A stretch of DNA of 64,000 nucleotides from Diplolepis rosae. Its lineage: Eukaryota; Arthropoda; Insecta; Hymenoptera; Diplolepididae. Shown piece by piece: positions 11,501-23,185 of the stretch. Position 1 is the stretch's first letter, and each line of letters begins with the position of its first letter. Where the stretch lies: assembly GCA_030998225.1 (NCBI GenBank), contig JAPYXD010000698.1, positions 6,861,001 through 6,925,000 on the forward strand, written 5' to 3'. Below the pieces are notes generated by a model. The model was not told the origin of the DNA. It saw nothing but the letters and a program-made list of their open reading frames with translations, and made no database searches. Made by a program: the position numbers and the translations under genes.

Positions 11501-14500
11501 CTCAACGAGGACGTAGTCGTAATTGGCAATAAAAATGCCTTAAACATTGCGGCCCATTTACTATCAATTAATTCAGACGACCTGAATACTGCCTTATCGC
11601 AAAGAGTGATTGCAGCTGGTGGAGAAGTTATGCAAAAAACGCATACTTTAGTTGAAGCTGAATATGGTAGAGATGCTTTAGCCAAGGTTAGCCGTTTAGG
11701 ACATTTAATTCAGATCATAATTTTATTAATTTCTCATATTTATATAGTGAAACCAAAATTATGAAAATTCCAGGCCATCTATGAGAGACTTTTTACTTGG
11801 ATTGTGCAACGCATTAATGAAACGATTAATGTAAATACTTCTGGTGTTTACAAAAGATACAGAACAGTAATTGGTGTTCTGGACATTTATGGTTTTGAAA
11901 TTTTCGACGCCAATAGTTTCGAACAGTTCTGCATTAATTACTGCAATGAAAAACTGCAACAGCTTTTCATTGGTAAGTAGTAGTGACAATTCTTCGAAAC
12001 ATAATTTGTATAGAATTTATTAATATTATACAAAATCCTTTTCCTTAGAACTGGTCTTGAAACAAGAACAGGAAGAATATAGGAAAGAGGGGATTGCTTG
12101 GGAGAATATTGAGTATTTCAACAATCAAGTGATCTGTGACTTAGTGGAACAATCTCATAAAGGAATGTTAGCGATCATGGATGAAGCTTGCTTGAACGTT
12201 GGAAAAGTGACAGATGAGGTGAAAAATTATGAGCAACAAATATTTTTTATCAACACGTCAATATTTTTAATAAATATTTTTTAAAGATGCTTTTAGAAGC
12301 GATGGACCAGAAATTAGTGGGTCACAAACACTATACTTCTCGTCAACTGAGGCCTATGGACAAGGAATTAAAGCATAAAGTTCAGTTTCGAATAAAGCAT
12401 TATGCTGGAGATGTTGTCTATGGAATTAACGGGTTCTTGGATAAGAACAAAGATACTCTTTTCCAGGACTTTAAACGTTTATTGTTCAAAAGTAAAAATG
12501 TAGTAATCAGTTCTATGTGGCCTGAAGGTTCTCAAGATATTACGAAGGTGAATTTTAAAATTATATCAACTATTTTGTCTTATTATTGCAAAAGTAGCTA
12601 GAATATAATTTAATTTTCAGACAACAAAAAGGCCTCTTACAGCTGGAACACTCTTCAAAAACTCTATGGTTGCTTTGATAAAGAATTTAACTAGTAAGGA
12701 GCCATATTACGTGAGATGTATTAAACCAAACGAAGTAAAATCTCCTGTCGTTTTTGATGATGAGCGAGTAAGTCATCAAGTACGGTATTTAGGTCTTGTC
12801 GAGAATATTCTAGTCAGACGAGCTGGTTTCGTCTACAGGCAGCGTTATGATAAATTTTTGAAAAGGTTTGTAAACAAATATTAACTAGGTAACTTTTCAC
12901 TTTTTTACGATGGTTTATTAAAATTTGTCGTCTTTATTTGTTTATTAATCCATTTTATTAATATAGGTATAAAATGAATTCGCAATACACTTGGCCAAAC
13001 TTCAGAGGAGGCAGTGATAAAGACGGGGTTCGAACTCTAATAGAAGAGAAAGGATTCCAAGATGACGTTCAATACGGACACACCAAAATATTTATTCGTT
13101 CTCCTCGAACGTTGTTTGCTCTTGAAAAGGTAAGGTTCCTTAGTTTTGAATTACTTATCCTCAACCAAAAGAAAAATACAAATTGAAAATGGTTTTGTTT
13201 TCAGACTCGCAGTGATCTTATCCCAGGAATTGTGATTTTATTGCAAAAGCAATGGCGAGGTTACTTGGGTCGCAAACGCTACAAGAAAATGAAGGCAGCT
13301 CTTACTATTATGGAACACTATCGTCATTATAAATTATACGTTTACGTTAGTGAACTGGCAAAGACTTTTAAAAACGCAAAATCGATGAGTGATTATGGTA
13401 AGGATCTGCTTTGGCCACGAGAAACTTTTGCTGTCCGTAAAAGTGTTCCACTTTTGAGAAAGATCTTTGCGAAGTGGCGAGCCTGGATGATTTTAAGAAA
13501 TATTCCAAGAGAAGAATGGCCACAACTCAGGATAAAAGTGCGCACTTTAGTTTCAAATTCTCAAATTAGATTTTTTTTTTTATCAATCAATAATCTAAAT
13601 TCTTCCATTAGATGTCAGCGGGAGCAGTGTTATGCAAAAAACGCGCTTATTGGGGACAAGATCGAACCTGGGAAGGCAACTACTTGTCACAATTTCGAGA
13701 AAACGCCAACAGGAATATTTTTAACTCTTCAGTTAACAATTTGAGGAACACTGACCACTTTAAATCTATTTTGTTCAGCGCTTTCGTTAAAAAGACGAAC
13801 AAGTTGGTACCACTTTTTTTTTTAAATGTTTATAAAATTTGAAATGACATGAATTATGTGTATTTAGAAACTCTTAGAAATGTATCATTTCTTTTATATA
13901 ACTATATTTATAGAAACAAATACTTTTATTGATACCTTCTTCTATTCAGGCATAATAAGCAGGCTGATCGTGTTCTATTGGTTACCGAGCAAGCTGTGTA
14001 CAAATTAGACTGTACAAAGTTCAAAAATATGAAAAAAAGAATGCCTATAGCTGAAATTACTGGACTAAGTGTATCCCCAGGAAGGGATCAGCTCATCACC
14101 ATTCATTCTAACCATGGAAATGATTTTATCGCTTCTATAATTTCGAAAGAAGATCGAGTCGGAGAAATCGTCGGCATTTTGAGCAATGCATACTTTCAGT
14201 AAGCTTACAATTCTACGCATAATAAAAATTCTATGAATAATAGAAATGTCAAAGATTTATAAATTTGAAAACTCAAAAAATAATACTCAACACTGGCTAA
14301 ACATGGGATTTAGAAAGTTAAACATGTAATTGTTATTCTGATAAACAATTCTCAAAAGAATAAAAATATGTAAACTTTCAAAATAGAAGTTTTAGCTCTG
14401 AACAAATCTTGAAAAGTTGGGTAATATATTTAAACATTCTTGGACACTTTGAGTTTTTAAATATTGTTAAATATTGAAAATTATATTTTTATAGGTTGCG

Positions 14501-14711
14501 GCGAAGTGATCTTCAAGTAACAGTAGACAACAAATTCAAATGTATGCTTGGAAACAAGAGCAAAGTATTACGTGTAGAAGTAATGCCAGAAGTAGTCGAG
14601 CCAACGTTCACAAAAAGCGGTGAAAACATCGTCTTTGCCATTCCTCCATCCATAGGAATAATCGATGTAGGTGCCAATAACGACAGAATAAGAATCAAAA
14701 CGGCTAGCTAG
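8505..14711 (+). CDS. Myo31DF: Unconventional myosin ID (class I myosin)
   Basis: Fifteen coding exons: 8505-8593, 9801-9908 (one end may be off by one base), 10514-10709, 10793-11012, 11180-11401, 11483-11686, 11774-11972, 12049-12218, 12287-12547, 12621-12865, 12967-13129, 13205-13537, 13612-13802, 13950-14198 and 14495-14711, about 1021 residues. The head has the P-loop GESGSGKT (about residues 100-107), switch I ([16 protein letters not shown]), switch II (DIYGFEIF) and the actin-binding/converter region ([11 protein letters not shown]). An IQ-type neck follows ([18 protein letters not shown]), then a class I TH1 tail that binds acidic lipids. Sequence order and length match vertebrate MYO1D and Drosophila Myo31DF closely. 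Myo31DF is an actin motor that sets left-right asymmetry of the gut and genitalia. The ATG sits in ACCATGG, a good initiation context. Confidence 0.95.
9338..9372. repeat. (TA)n / TATATC microsatellite in myosin intron 1
   Basis: Runs of CTATATCTATATC pass into (TA)n. Intron 1 (8594-9800) is otherwise ordinary AT-rich intron sequence. Confidence 0.7.
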
Positions 14712-15839
14712 TCTATGAATCTTAATCGAAAAAGTAAAACAAATATAAAGTATCCTATTTGATACGTACATTTTCTTTTTGACATACCTACATTTTTGTG
14801 AATTTATGATATACATAATGTACAACTGCGTCTACAATTTTTGACTGGCGAGAGACAGTGTTTATGAATATTATAATATTAATAGTTAAAATATTAAAGT
14901 CTTTAATTTTTTACAATAACTTTGCGCTCAAATCTCAAATTGTCAAATCGTCTTCAGAATTTAAACGGAACTGGTTTCATGATTAGTGATGTTTAAAACT
15001 ATTTTGTTTTGTGAATAAGCATCTAATTATGGAATGCGATAAAAGTCGAAATATCATACAAGATATTTTGTATCAGCCTAAATTGACGAGGTTGGACGAT
15101 AACTATCAAAGTTGTAAGCAGAGAATTAAATATATTGTTGATGCTTCCATTAATTATTGTACACTATTTTACAGCTTTTGAAATAAAGTTGTCTCAGTCA
15201 TTTCTTAGAAGCTCATTTTTTGTTGAGAACTTTACTTTTATTTCAGAGGGTAATTATTTTTTAAAACGCAAATAAATTATGACTGAAACCACTTTTGTCT
15301 TAAACTAAAATTATTCCATCTTCGAAATGTGACTTTATCACAAAACGTGTAGAAGTAAAGTACTTAAGGAGGAATTCTGTTTACATATAAGATTTTATGT
15401 TTTTGTAATGGAGAATGTTTCGCCGAAGTGTTGATATTTGGTTTTATTTTTTTATTCTACCGAATTGTTGTACAGCATAATATTTGAAAATAGGGGTCTA
15501 AAGTGTGCTTCAAGTTATTTTAAATAATGTACTTACGACGATCAATTATTGAAAATTGAAGGTGTATATTCTTTCTCTAAATTTCTTTTGATAAGTATGT
15601 GTATCTATTTAACAAACGTGCCTGATTATAAAAAAAATGTAACTATTTTAACAGAGTTCCAGGGAAAATCCTCTGGAATCGTGCCATTTTTCAAAAGAAA
15701 GAAAATAAAAATATTTAACATAAAATGTCGAATTTTATTAGTCAGTAATCCCAAAGCTGGTGGAATTTTAATGTTCTTTATTGTTAAATGGAAATTTAAT
15801 AATTATTTATACAAAAACGAGCAAGGTGTAAAGCTACAA
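14712..15839. other. Convergent intergenic region, Myo31DF and Usp5 3' ends
   Basis: Both neighbours end here tail to tail, so the region should hold two 3' UTRs. The largest open frame (15549-15875) has no recognisable motif and is treated as chance. No repeat was identified. Confidence 0.5.
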
Positions 15840-18800
15840 TTAATCGATTCGTTGATACATATATATGTAACCTAAATCTTTTGGAGGATTTTCAGCCACT
15901 GCGACCTGTAGAATAAAATGGAAGATAATTTATAAAATCCAAAATATTTTAACTAACATAAAATTAAGCTAGGGAACGTCACCCACCTTTTCGTCGTTGT
16001 AAATCACCCAGCGGCCTTCTTTCAATAAATGACAAACGTAATGTCCAACCATAGAAGAAGTCCCCATGTGGGAAATGAAACCAATTAATTTGAAACCTAT
16101 TGAGAAATAGTTACAATTCACTAGATTGATTTCAGATGATTTAAGAATTTCCAATGAAAAAAAAAAGATTCTTAAAAGAAGTCTTCTTGTTTCGCACTTT
16201 AATTCGACGAAATTTTATTAGATTTTAAATTTTAAATGTACTTACGACTGCCACCATTTCGGTAAGTTGCTTCCTTCGGATCTATATCTGTTTCCATAGG
16301 TATATGACTATTTTCATCTGTATTACTTAAAATCCAATCAACTGCACGCTCTACATTATTTTCTACTAACTTTAAGGCATAGGTGGCTTGTTCTATGGTG
16401 AAACCCATAGTCATCACAGCTTCCAAACCTTCTTCACTGGGTACAAAACTATTTTGAGCTGGAAGGAAAAATAAAATATGGAGTTAAAATTGCAAATGCC
16501 AATTTTACTGTTTTTAAATATTAAAAAAATTATTTTGTTGGGTAAATTAAATTAATTTAATAATAAAAAACCACCTTTCTTTGACATGAGACCGGGTGGT
16601 ACGAAGGGGTCAGAAAGATTATCATCGGCGATGTGCTGCATAACCCAGGATGCAGCTGCCTCAAGTCCTTGATTATCTGTAAAGAAAACCGCCCTTTTAC
16701 AAGCTTCTAGAGGGAATCCCATTTCTGTTAATTGATTGATTATTGCAGGATCGAATGCAGGCTCTGGATGTTCATCATCATCCACTTCTGGTAAGGTTTC
16801 TTCTCCTGGTTGCAATCCTTTTCCTTGCAACCAACTTAAATCTAACAAATCTGGCATTTCTACTTCCACGTCTAATTTAATTGGAGTCCAATCTTCTTTC
16901 ACAGTAAACTTTTTTAAGTGGATTAGCAAAAAATCTGGGAAAGTTGCCAATCTTGTAGTTCTGTAAATATGCAATTATAAACATCAAATAGAATTTTAAA
17001 AAAATAGAGAAATACAATACATTATGTATTTTAAAAATCCTACTTCGAAGCCGTTGTTTTCTCTTTCAAAGCCGTACTATAAAACTGTTCCACAGTCTCA
17101 GCTTTTCCAAATGCTTCCAAACACGAAGAAAGTTTTATTCGTGGTCTTACTGTCTCATTGTAATCCAATTTTTGGTTGTTTTTTTCTGCCTCGATTTTCT
17201 TAGTCTTAAAGGCGGCGACTTGCTCCTAAAATAATAAAAAATTGCATAATAAATTATAAATTGAAAAATCTTAAAATTATACAATGAACTAATTTTTACC
17301 TTGTTTATTGCTGCGTCTAAAGGCATTGGTAAAGGCAACAGATATTCTGGACGAGTCGTATACTGAACTTTCTTAGAGCAATCGCATTGATAACGTTCTT
17401 CTACTTTGAATTTAAAACAGTCTGCTGGATTTGGAACGTGACGACTGTTTTGCTGTTCGAAACATAATATTAGTAAAAATAATAAAATATAAATAAAAGA
17501 AATTATAGATTAAAAATATAAATTACTTCTAAAATATTGATTAAGTGAAGAAAGAATTCTTGAGCATCTTGTTGCCTATTCGAAGAAAAATCTTGGTGTC
17601 CACGTGCTATCAAGTTTTTAAACATTCTAGGCGGAATTCCTTGTCGTGATTCGTCTGCCTCTGACTTTGGCGGTTGAGAATATTTTCCAGAGAGTAGCCC
17701 TACGCCTAACTTCGCCCTATTAACATATTTAAATAATTTAATTTAATTTATTTTTTAAACTGTTAACTATTAAGGTGAGCTAATTAAAGTTAAACTTACA
17801 TTTGAGTGTTAAAATCATTTGGTGGATCTTGTATACTCTGTTTAAATATTTCTTCTGATTTTATTACGAATCTGTAAAATGAAAGTTGTTTTAAAAATGA
17901 GTTTAAAAAGTATTTTCATTTGATTGAGATTGATTTTTATTAACTAACATATAGATTCATTTAAAAATAAAATGAAATAAAAAACCGAACGTACCGATCG
18001 ATAAAATCAGGAATTACAAACATCGTTTGCATAACGCTATTAAGGTAGCAAGAATTGCCAAGATTGACGAGTCCAGTGTATCCAGGACCATAAACTTTAG
18101 AAGACGATTCTTGAAGTGCAACCCAGTCTCCGAATTTTTGGTTAAGGTCTAACTCGAGTTCAATCATTGATTTTTCAGTCTTTTCCATTTGAGTAATATT
18201 GATTCCCCAATGCGCCAAGTGATCTATAAGTTTAGGATCTAAGACCATATCGTCTTCATCGTAAGAGAAAACATCGCCTTTTCCATCTTTCGTAATTGTT
18301 CCTAGTTTAACAGCCAATGGATACCCCTTGGAACGATAATGTTCCACGGCGTGATCATTTCCTCCACTTCCATCGAAAAATTTACGACCACACAGTATTG
18401 AACCATCGGTTAAATTAAGCCAAAGGTTTTGGGTGAGGTCGCATTTCTCACATTTCCAACCACTTGGAGGAATTTTTTTACCATTTTCCAACTGCTGCAG
18501 ATTATAAGCATGTCTGTAAAAACATCATTGTAAAAATTCTTATATCGGAAACTGAGGAAAGAAAATAAATTTAATTATCAATTTAAAAACTTACTTTGAT
18601 ACTACTTTGGCCTCACCATCCCAGGTTCCTGCCAATGCTTCCTTTTCTGCAATTTTGAGTGCAGATTCGGCTTCCAAAACAGCTTTAACTGACATTTGTA
18701 CCAATATAGGTAATTTCTCATTAGGATATGGTATAGTCGTAAAATTTGGTAATATAACTATCTTGTACGTTTCTTCATAAGTATATTTTTGTTGGTCAGG

Positions 18801-19309
18801 ATTGAATCCTCCGGGTGTTCCTATAGCCAATCGTGTGATTTTTTTCTCCGGCCCTTCGGTATTTTCAGTGGAAATCTATTAATACAACATTTTTTTCCAT
18901 GAGTATAGAAAGGCTTAAAATGTTTAAAAGATGTCTTTCATATACTTTTGTATCTGGATTGTAGAAGTTAGTGACATGATTTTTTTATATAATAAATCTC
19001 TACATATACCTCTTTCCTAGTTTTCAAGATATGAAGAAAAACTCCATTTCCAGTCTGGCGAAAATATCTTTCTACGTGATCTTGGCCAAGACCAAAAAAC
19101 GACGAGAGGCTTACATACAAGCCTGTAGGACTTTCCTATTAAAATCCACAGGTATTATTTGTTAGAATATAATTTTTAAATAAATTTATCGTATTAAGGT
19201 AGAAAACACTTACAGGAGTGTCGAAAGAATAAACACACTCATCTTTGTATATTCTGTCACCTCTTTCAGGTACTTTTATTTTCTTTAAGTGCGGCACTAA
19301 TTCGTCCAT
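15840..19309 (-). CDS. Usp5: Ubiquitin carboxyl-terminal hydrolase 5 (isopeptidase T)
   Basis: Twelve coding exons on the minus strand: 19214-19309, 19010-19135, 18595-18875, 17995-18513, 17800-17871, 17527-17716, 17300-17452, 17044-17225, 16575-16960, 16246-16458, 15987-16096 and 15840-15905, giving 797 residues. Domains in order: a variant zinc finger, ZnF-UBP ([29 protein letters not shown]), the catalytic Cys box [10 protein letters not shown] (about residue 320), the [12 protein letters not shown] box, two UBA domains ([14 protein letters not shown] and [11 protein letters not shown]), and the His box [21 protein letters not shown]5 disassembles unanchored polyubiquitin chains by recognising the free C-terminus through ZnF-UBP. 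All catalytic elements are intact. The codon preceding the frame extension is GTG, so the ATG at 19307-19309 is the start. Confidence 0.97.
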
Positions 19310-20411
19310 GATTATGGTGGATTTCACTGTTTTATTATAGAAGGAAAGTAAAAATTGATGACAATTTTGAGAATCGCGAAATTGGTCTTTATAAAATCTA
19401 ACCTAATACCGCCATACAACATGACACGACGGGACTCAAAACCATTCGGAATGCTGGTCGCTGAAAAAGACTAATTTCTAGCTAAGTTTTCTATTTGTTT
19501 TTGTAAAATTTCGCGGATTTAGATTGGCCACTGGAACTGTTTGTCTTTTTGTTTGTTTGTTTATTTATATTATTTCTCATGAGAATCTACCTTAGGGATT
19601 GTTGGACGTCCACGAATACGAACGTCAGACAAATGTGTGGTGGGGAGGTGACATTAAGGGTATGTCATTGACGTGACTTTATCCAATACTTTTTGTCCTT
19701 CTCATTTTTAAATTAATAACTCAAATGGATTTTTCATATCAGATAAACATAAAAGAAAGATCAAGGTATATTTATTTGCTATAAACAATCCATTTGAGTG
19801 ATTAATTTAAGTATGAGAAGAACAAAAAGAATTGGCAATTGGCCATCTTACCGAAGAAAAAAATTACGTGAAAGTTGACTGCCGCCGGTGGCGGCGCTGA
19901 CCGTTCATAGGCCCTAGATTCAAAAAAATGCATGGTAAAAAGCATAAATATTTAATTATCTCCTAATAAAAACTATTTTATCGCATTTTCTTATACATGA
20001 CAATAATCTAATAAGATCTTCATATTTTTTACAAAGATTTATTCTCTTCGAAAAGGTTAAGAAATTCACTTTAGGCAAATATCTAATTTCCAAATTCTGG
20101 CGGGAATTGCATTATTTGTGTCATGTTCTTTATTTTATAATTGTTTTGAGTTGATTTGAATATGAATACTAATAATTAACATCGTTATTATAAAATTTTA
20201 TTATTTTTCATATTATATAACATATTACAATAAATATAATATAGTATATACACTATATATTACTACTGTAATTGAATGAAACTTTTTTCAAAATATAAAC
20301 ATTACAAAAATACTGTTTGGAATTTGAACTGATAATTTGTTAATTTTATAATATGAAATAAATTATTAATCAATGAAATATATTAATAATATATTATTAT
20401 TATTATATATT
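19310..20411. other. Upstream region of Usp5 with a hairpin repeat at 19672-19850
   Basis: The first 300 bp should hold the Usp5 promoter and 5' UTR. At about 19672-19755 and 19786-19850 an imperfect inverted repeat (CCAATACTTTTTGTCCTTCT against AGAAGAACAAAAAGAATTGG) forms a MITE-like hairpin. A GC-rich patch (GCCGCCGGTGGCGGCG) lies near 19882. The remainder is AT-rich without features. Confidence 0.45.
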
Positions 20412-22070
20412 TTAAAGAATTTGAAAATCTTTCTGTGGAAAAAATGACGCTTTCGACTGCGCTGGGATTCGAGCCCAGGTCTTTCGATTGCCGGTCGACT
20501 GCTCTGACCACTGAGCTACACAGGCGGCCAACACCCCCTTCTCCACAGGAAGATCTCCTTATATCGCCTAGTGGCTCAGCCTTGCGGCTGTAAATGATTT
20601 CAAATTAATTAGTTGAGTTTGAAATTTTTGTCACTGCCTACATTATCGGAGGATCACTAGTCGCGTGTCAGATAGGATACGTTGTCGACAGGTGTCCTCG
20701 TAGACAATTTCAAACTCTTATATCACAAATAATGCAAATAAATTTAATATTTTAAAGAATTTGAAAATCTTTCTGTGGAAAAAATGACGCTTTCGACTGG
20801 GCTGGGATTCGAGCCCAGGTCTTTCGATTGCCGGTCGACTGCTCTGACCACTGAGCTACACAGGCGTCCGACATCCCCTTCTCCACAGGAAGATCTCCTT
20901 ATATCGCCTAGTGGCTCAGCCTTGCGGCTGTAAATGATTTCAAATTAATTAGTTGAGTTTGAAATTTTTGTCACTGCCTACATTATCGGAGGATCACTAG
21001 TCGCGTGTCAGATAGGATACGTTGTCGACAGGTGTCCTCGTAGACAATTTCAAACTTCTTATATCACAAATAATGCAAATAAATTGAATATTTTACAGAA
21101 TTTGAAAATCTTTCTGTGGAAAAAATGACGCTTTCGACTGCGCTGGGATTCGAGCCCAGGTCTTTCGATTGCCGGTCGACTGCTCTGACCACTGAGCTAC
21201 ACAGGCGTCCGACATCCCTTCTCCACAGGAAGATCTCCTTATATCGCCTAGTGGCTCAGCCTTGCGGCTGTAAATGATTTCAAATTAATTAGTTGAGTTT
21301 GAAATTTTTGTCACTGCCTACATTATCGGAGGATCACTAGTCGCGTGTCAGATAGGATACGTTGTCGACAGGTGTCCTCGTAGACAATTTCAAACTCTTA
21401 TATCACAAATAATGCAAACAAATTTAATATTTTAAAGAATTTGAAAATCTTTCTGTGGAAAAAATGACGCTTTCGACTGCGCTGGGATTCGAGCCCAGGT
21501 CTTTCCATTGCCGGTCGACTGCTCTAACCACTAAGCTACACAGGTTTTTTTCCACAGAAAGATTTTCAAATTCTTTAAATATTGAATTTATTTGCATTAT
21601 TTGCGATATAAGAGTTTGAAATTGTCTACGAGGACACCTGTCGACAACGTATCCTATCTGACACGCGACTAGTGATCCTCCGATAATGTAGGCAGTGACA
21701 AAAATTTCAAACTCAACTAATTAATTTGAAATCATTTACAGCCGCAAGGCTGAGCCACTAGGCGATATAAGGAGATCTTCCTGTGGAGAAGGGGATGTCG
21801 GACGCCTGTGTAGCTCAGTGGTCAGAGCAGTCGACCGGCAATCGAAAGACCTGGGCTCGAATCCCAGCGCAGTCGAAAGCGTCATTTTTTCCACAGAAAG
21901 ATTTTCAAATTCTTTAAAATATTAAATTTGTTTGCATTATTTGTGATATAAGAGTTTGAAATTGTCTACGAGGACACCTGTCGACAACGTATCCTATCTG
22001 ACACGCGACTAGTGATCCTCCGATAATGTAGGCAGTGACAAAAATTTCAAACTCAACTAATTAATTTTAA
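20412..22070. repeat. 340-bp tandem and inverted array with tRNA-like modules
   Basis: Four direct units in minus orientation have their tRNA-like segments near 20455-20526, 20795-20866, 21136-21207 and 21475-21545, giving periods of 340, 341 and 339 bp. The array then flips, and a plus-oriented copy (tRNA-like segment 21804-21875) and a further partial unit run to about 22070. Each unit carries box A-like TAGCTCAGTGG, box B-like GGCTCGAATCC, and downstream in the reading direction a T6 run (pol III terminator). Degenerate single copies lie at 37690-37975 and 58045-58250, so this is a dispersed tRNA-derived (SINE-like) family that has been amplified locally. Confidence 0.85.
21804..21875 (+). 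tRNA. tRNA-like module of the 340-bp repeat (probably a pseudo-tRNA)
   Basis: This 72-nt segment reads GCCTGTGTAGCTCAGTGGTC and on through box B GGCTCGAATCC. The anticodon arm can be drawn as TCGA / CCGGCAA / TCGA, which would put GGC at the anticodon (Ala), but U33 is C and the acceptor ends pair poorly. It looks like the promoter head of a SINE, not a working tRNA. A T6 run follows at 21885-21890. Confidence 0.35.
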
Positions 22071-22270
22071 ATTATTATTATATATTATAGTTCAAAGCAG
22101 TGAAATAGTTGAGGTCTCTCATAAGTGCTCTGAAAAAATTTCTTTATCTACAAATATACTTTACTTATTTTTCTATTTATATATATAATATATTTAATCA
22201 ATTTTTTGTCATTTATTAATTTTTTTATTTACTTCTTTTTTATTTATCTGCGTTTTATTATTTTATTTTG
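22071..22270. other. AT-rich spacer between the tRNA-like array and hAT-like copy A
   Basis: Low-complexity T/A-rich sequence with no gene or clear repeat. Confidence 0.4.
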
Positions 22271-22274
22271 ACAG

Positions 22275-22836
22275 CGTAAAGCTACCATTCAGCCAGTTCG
22301 CTATGTAATATAACATATTACAGTAGTTCGGTAAATATTTATAGCTTCTCTAGGTTTTCTATTAAAATTATTGATATTCCAATGATTAGCAAAAGATAAT
22401 AAACTAACAAATTAATAGATTTTAATTTTAATTTACTTACCTGTGACCTAAAAGCCGATCGTAAGCACTGGTTTTTAAAATTTTATCACATTGTAAACAT
22501 TTTGCCACAATTTTATCAATTTCTTTTAAACACTTGAAATTCAATTCCGACCATGGGATTTTATTTGCGCATTTCATTCTTTTTCCTCCTTCAGATTTGC
22601 TCATTTTATATTTTGATTTTAATTTCGACACTTGCCGAATTCAGAGGAATGCAGATTTAAATTTTAACTATAATTAATTGCATAAACAAACACAACAAGA
22701 GAGATTATACAAACTCTTTTAAGGTTCGCTACCTTGAATATGTAATTAACTACAGTTTTCGACGTAAATTACGTGAATTACGTATATTACGTAATTTACA
22801 TGGAAAGCCTCAAGTTCGCGTAATTTTGCAACCCTG
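22275..22836 (-). mobile_element. hAT-like element fragment, copy A (CAGGGTTGC end)
   Basis: On the minus strand it starts with CAGGGTTGCAAAATTACGCG, followed by a cluster of ACGTAA-type motifs and a zinc-finger exon remnant. The same sequence is repeated in copies B (35587-36904) and C (36923-38788). The distal end is truncated near 22275-22300, so no target duplication can be read. Confidence 0.65.
22441..22604 (-). pseudogene. BED-type zinc-finger exon of a hAT transposase
   Basis: From ATG at 22602-22604 the frame reads MSKSEGGKRMKCANKIPWSE and ends KCLQCDKILKTSAYDRLLGH before a good donor (AG|GTAAGT). The C-x2-C with a downstream H resembles the N-terminal BED finger of hAT transposases. 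No catalytic part follows in the window, so it is an isolated remnant. A diverged but still open copy lies at 38402-38538. Confidence 0.5.
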
Positions 22837-23054
22837 CTGGAGGCCGCGAAATTTATTTACAATATTTTATTGGTCTATTCCGTTGATTAACAAATAGGAT
22901 TTAAAAGAATGGACTAATCAATTTCTGTAAATGAATTTGCCAGCCATTGCCGGAGCTGCCGGAGAGATATAATGTGAATAATGTCATTTCCCGAATTTGG
23001 ACAAATGCAGATCTAGGTCAACGTCACTCCGAGCAAACTACAGATAAAAGAAAG

Positions 23055-23062
23055 TTTCGCGC
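23055..23062 (+). promoter_or_regulatory. E2F-type site TTTCGCGC upstream of DNA polymerase delta
   Basis: TTTCGCGC, embedded in AAAGTTTCGCGCCAAAC about 125 bp 5' of the POLD1 ATG, fits the E2F consensus TTTSSCGC. S-phase genes, including replicative polymerases, are typical E2F targets. Binding is inferred. Confidence 0.6.
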
Positions 23063-23185
23063 CAAACACAAGCACAAAGACGTTTCCCGGTTATTTTGAG
23101 TTGTTACGAAGATGTTATATTGCTAGTATTCTTGAAATCAAAACTAATAAAGTTCTGTGGATATTGTTGCTATTTGTATAAGATC

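Noticed and set aside
15549..15875. 108-codon plus-strand frame between Myo31DF and Usp5
   Set aside because: AT-rich composition gives an Ile/Lys/Asn-rich product with no motif. It overlaps the last Usp5 exon on the other strand.
20455..21545. Cluster of functional tRNA genes
   Set aside because: Acceptor ends do not pair well, U33 is replaced, and the modules belong to a dispersed 340-bp repeat; better read as SINE-like heads.
20412..22070. CRISPR-like array
   Set aside because: Units are 340 bp with no short repeat/spacer alternation, and the context is eukaryotic.
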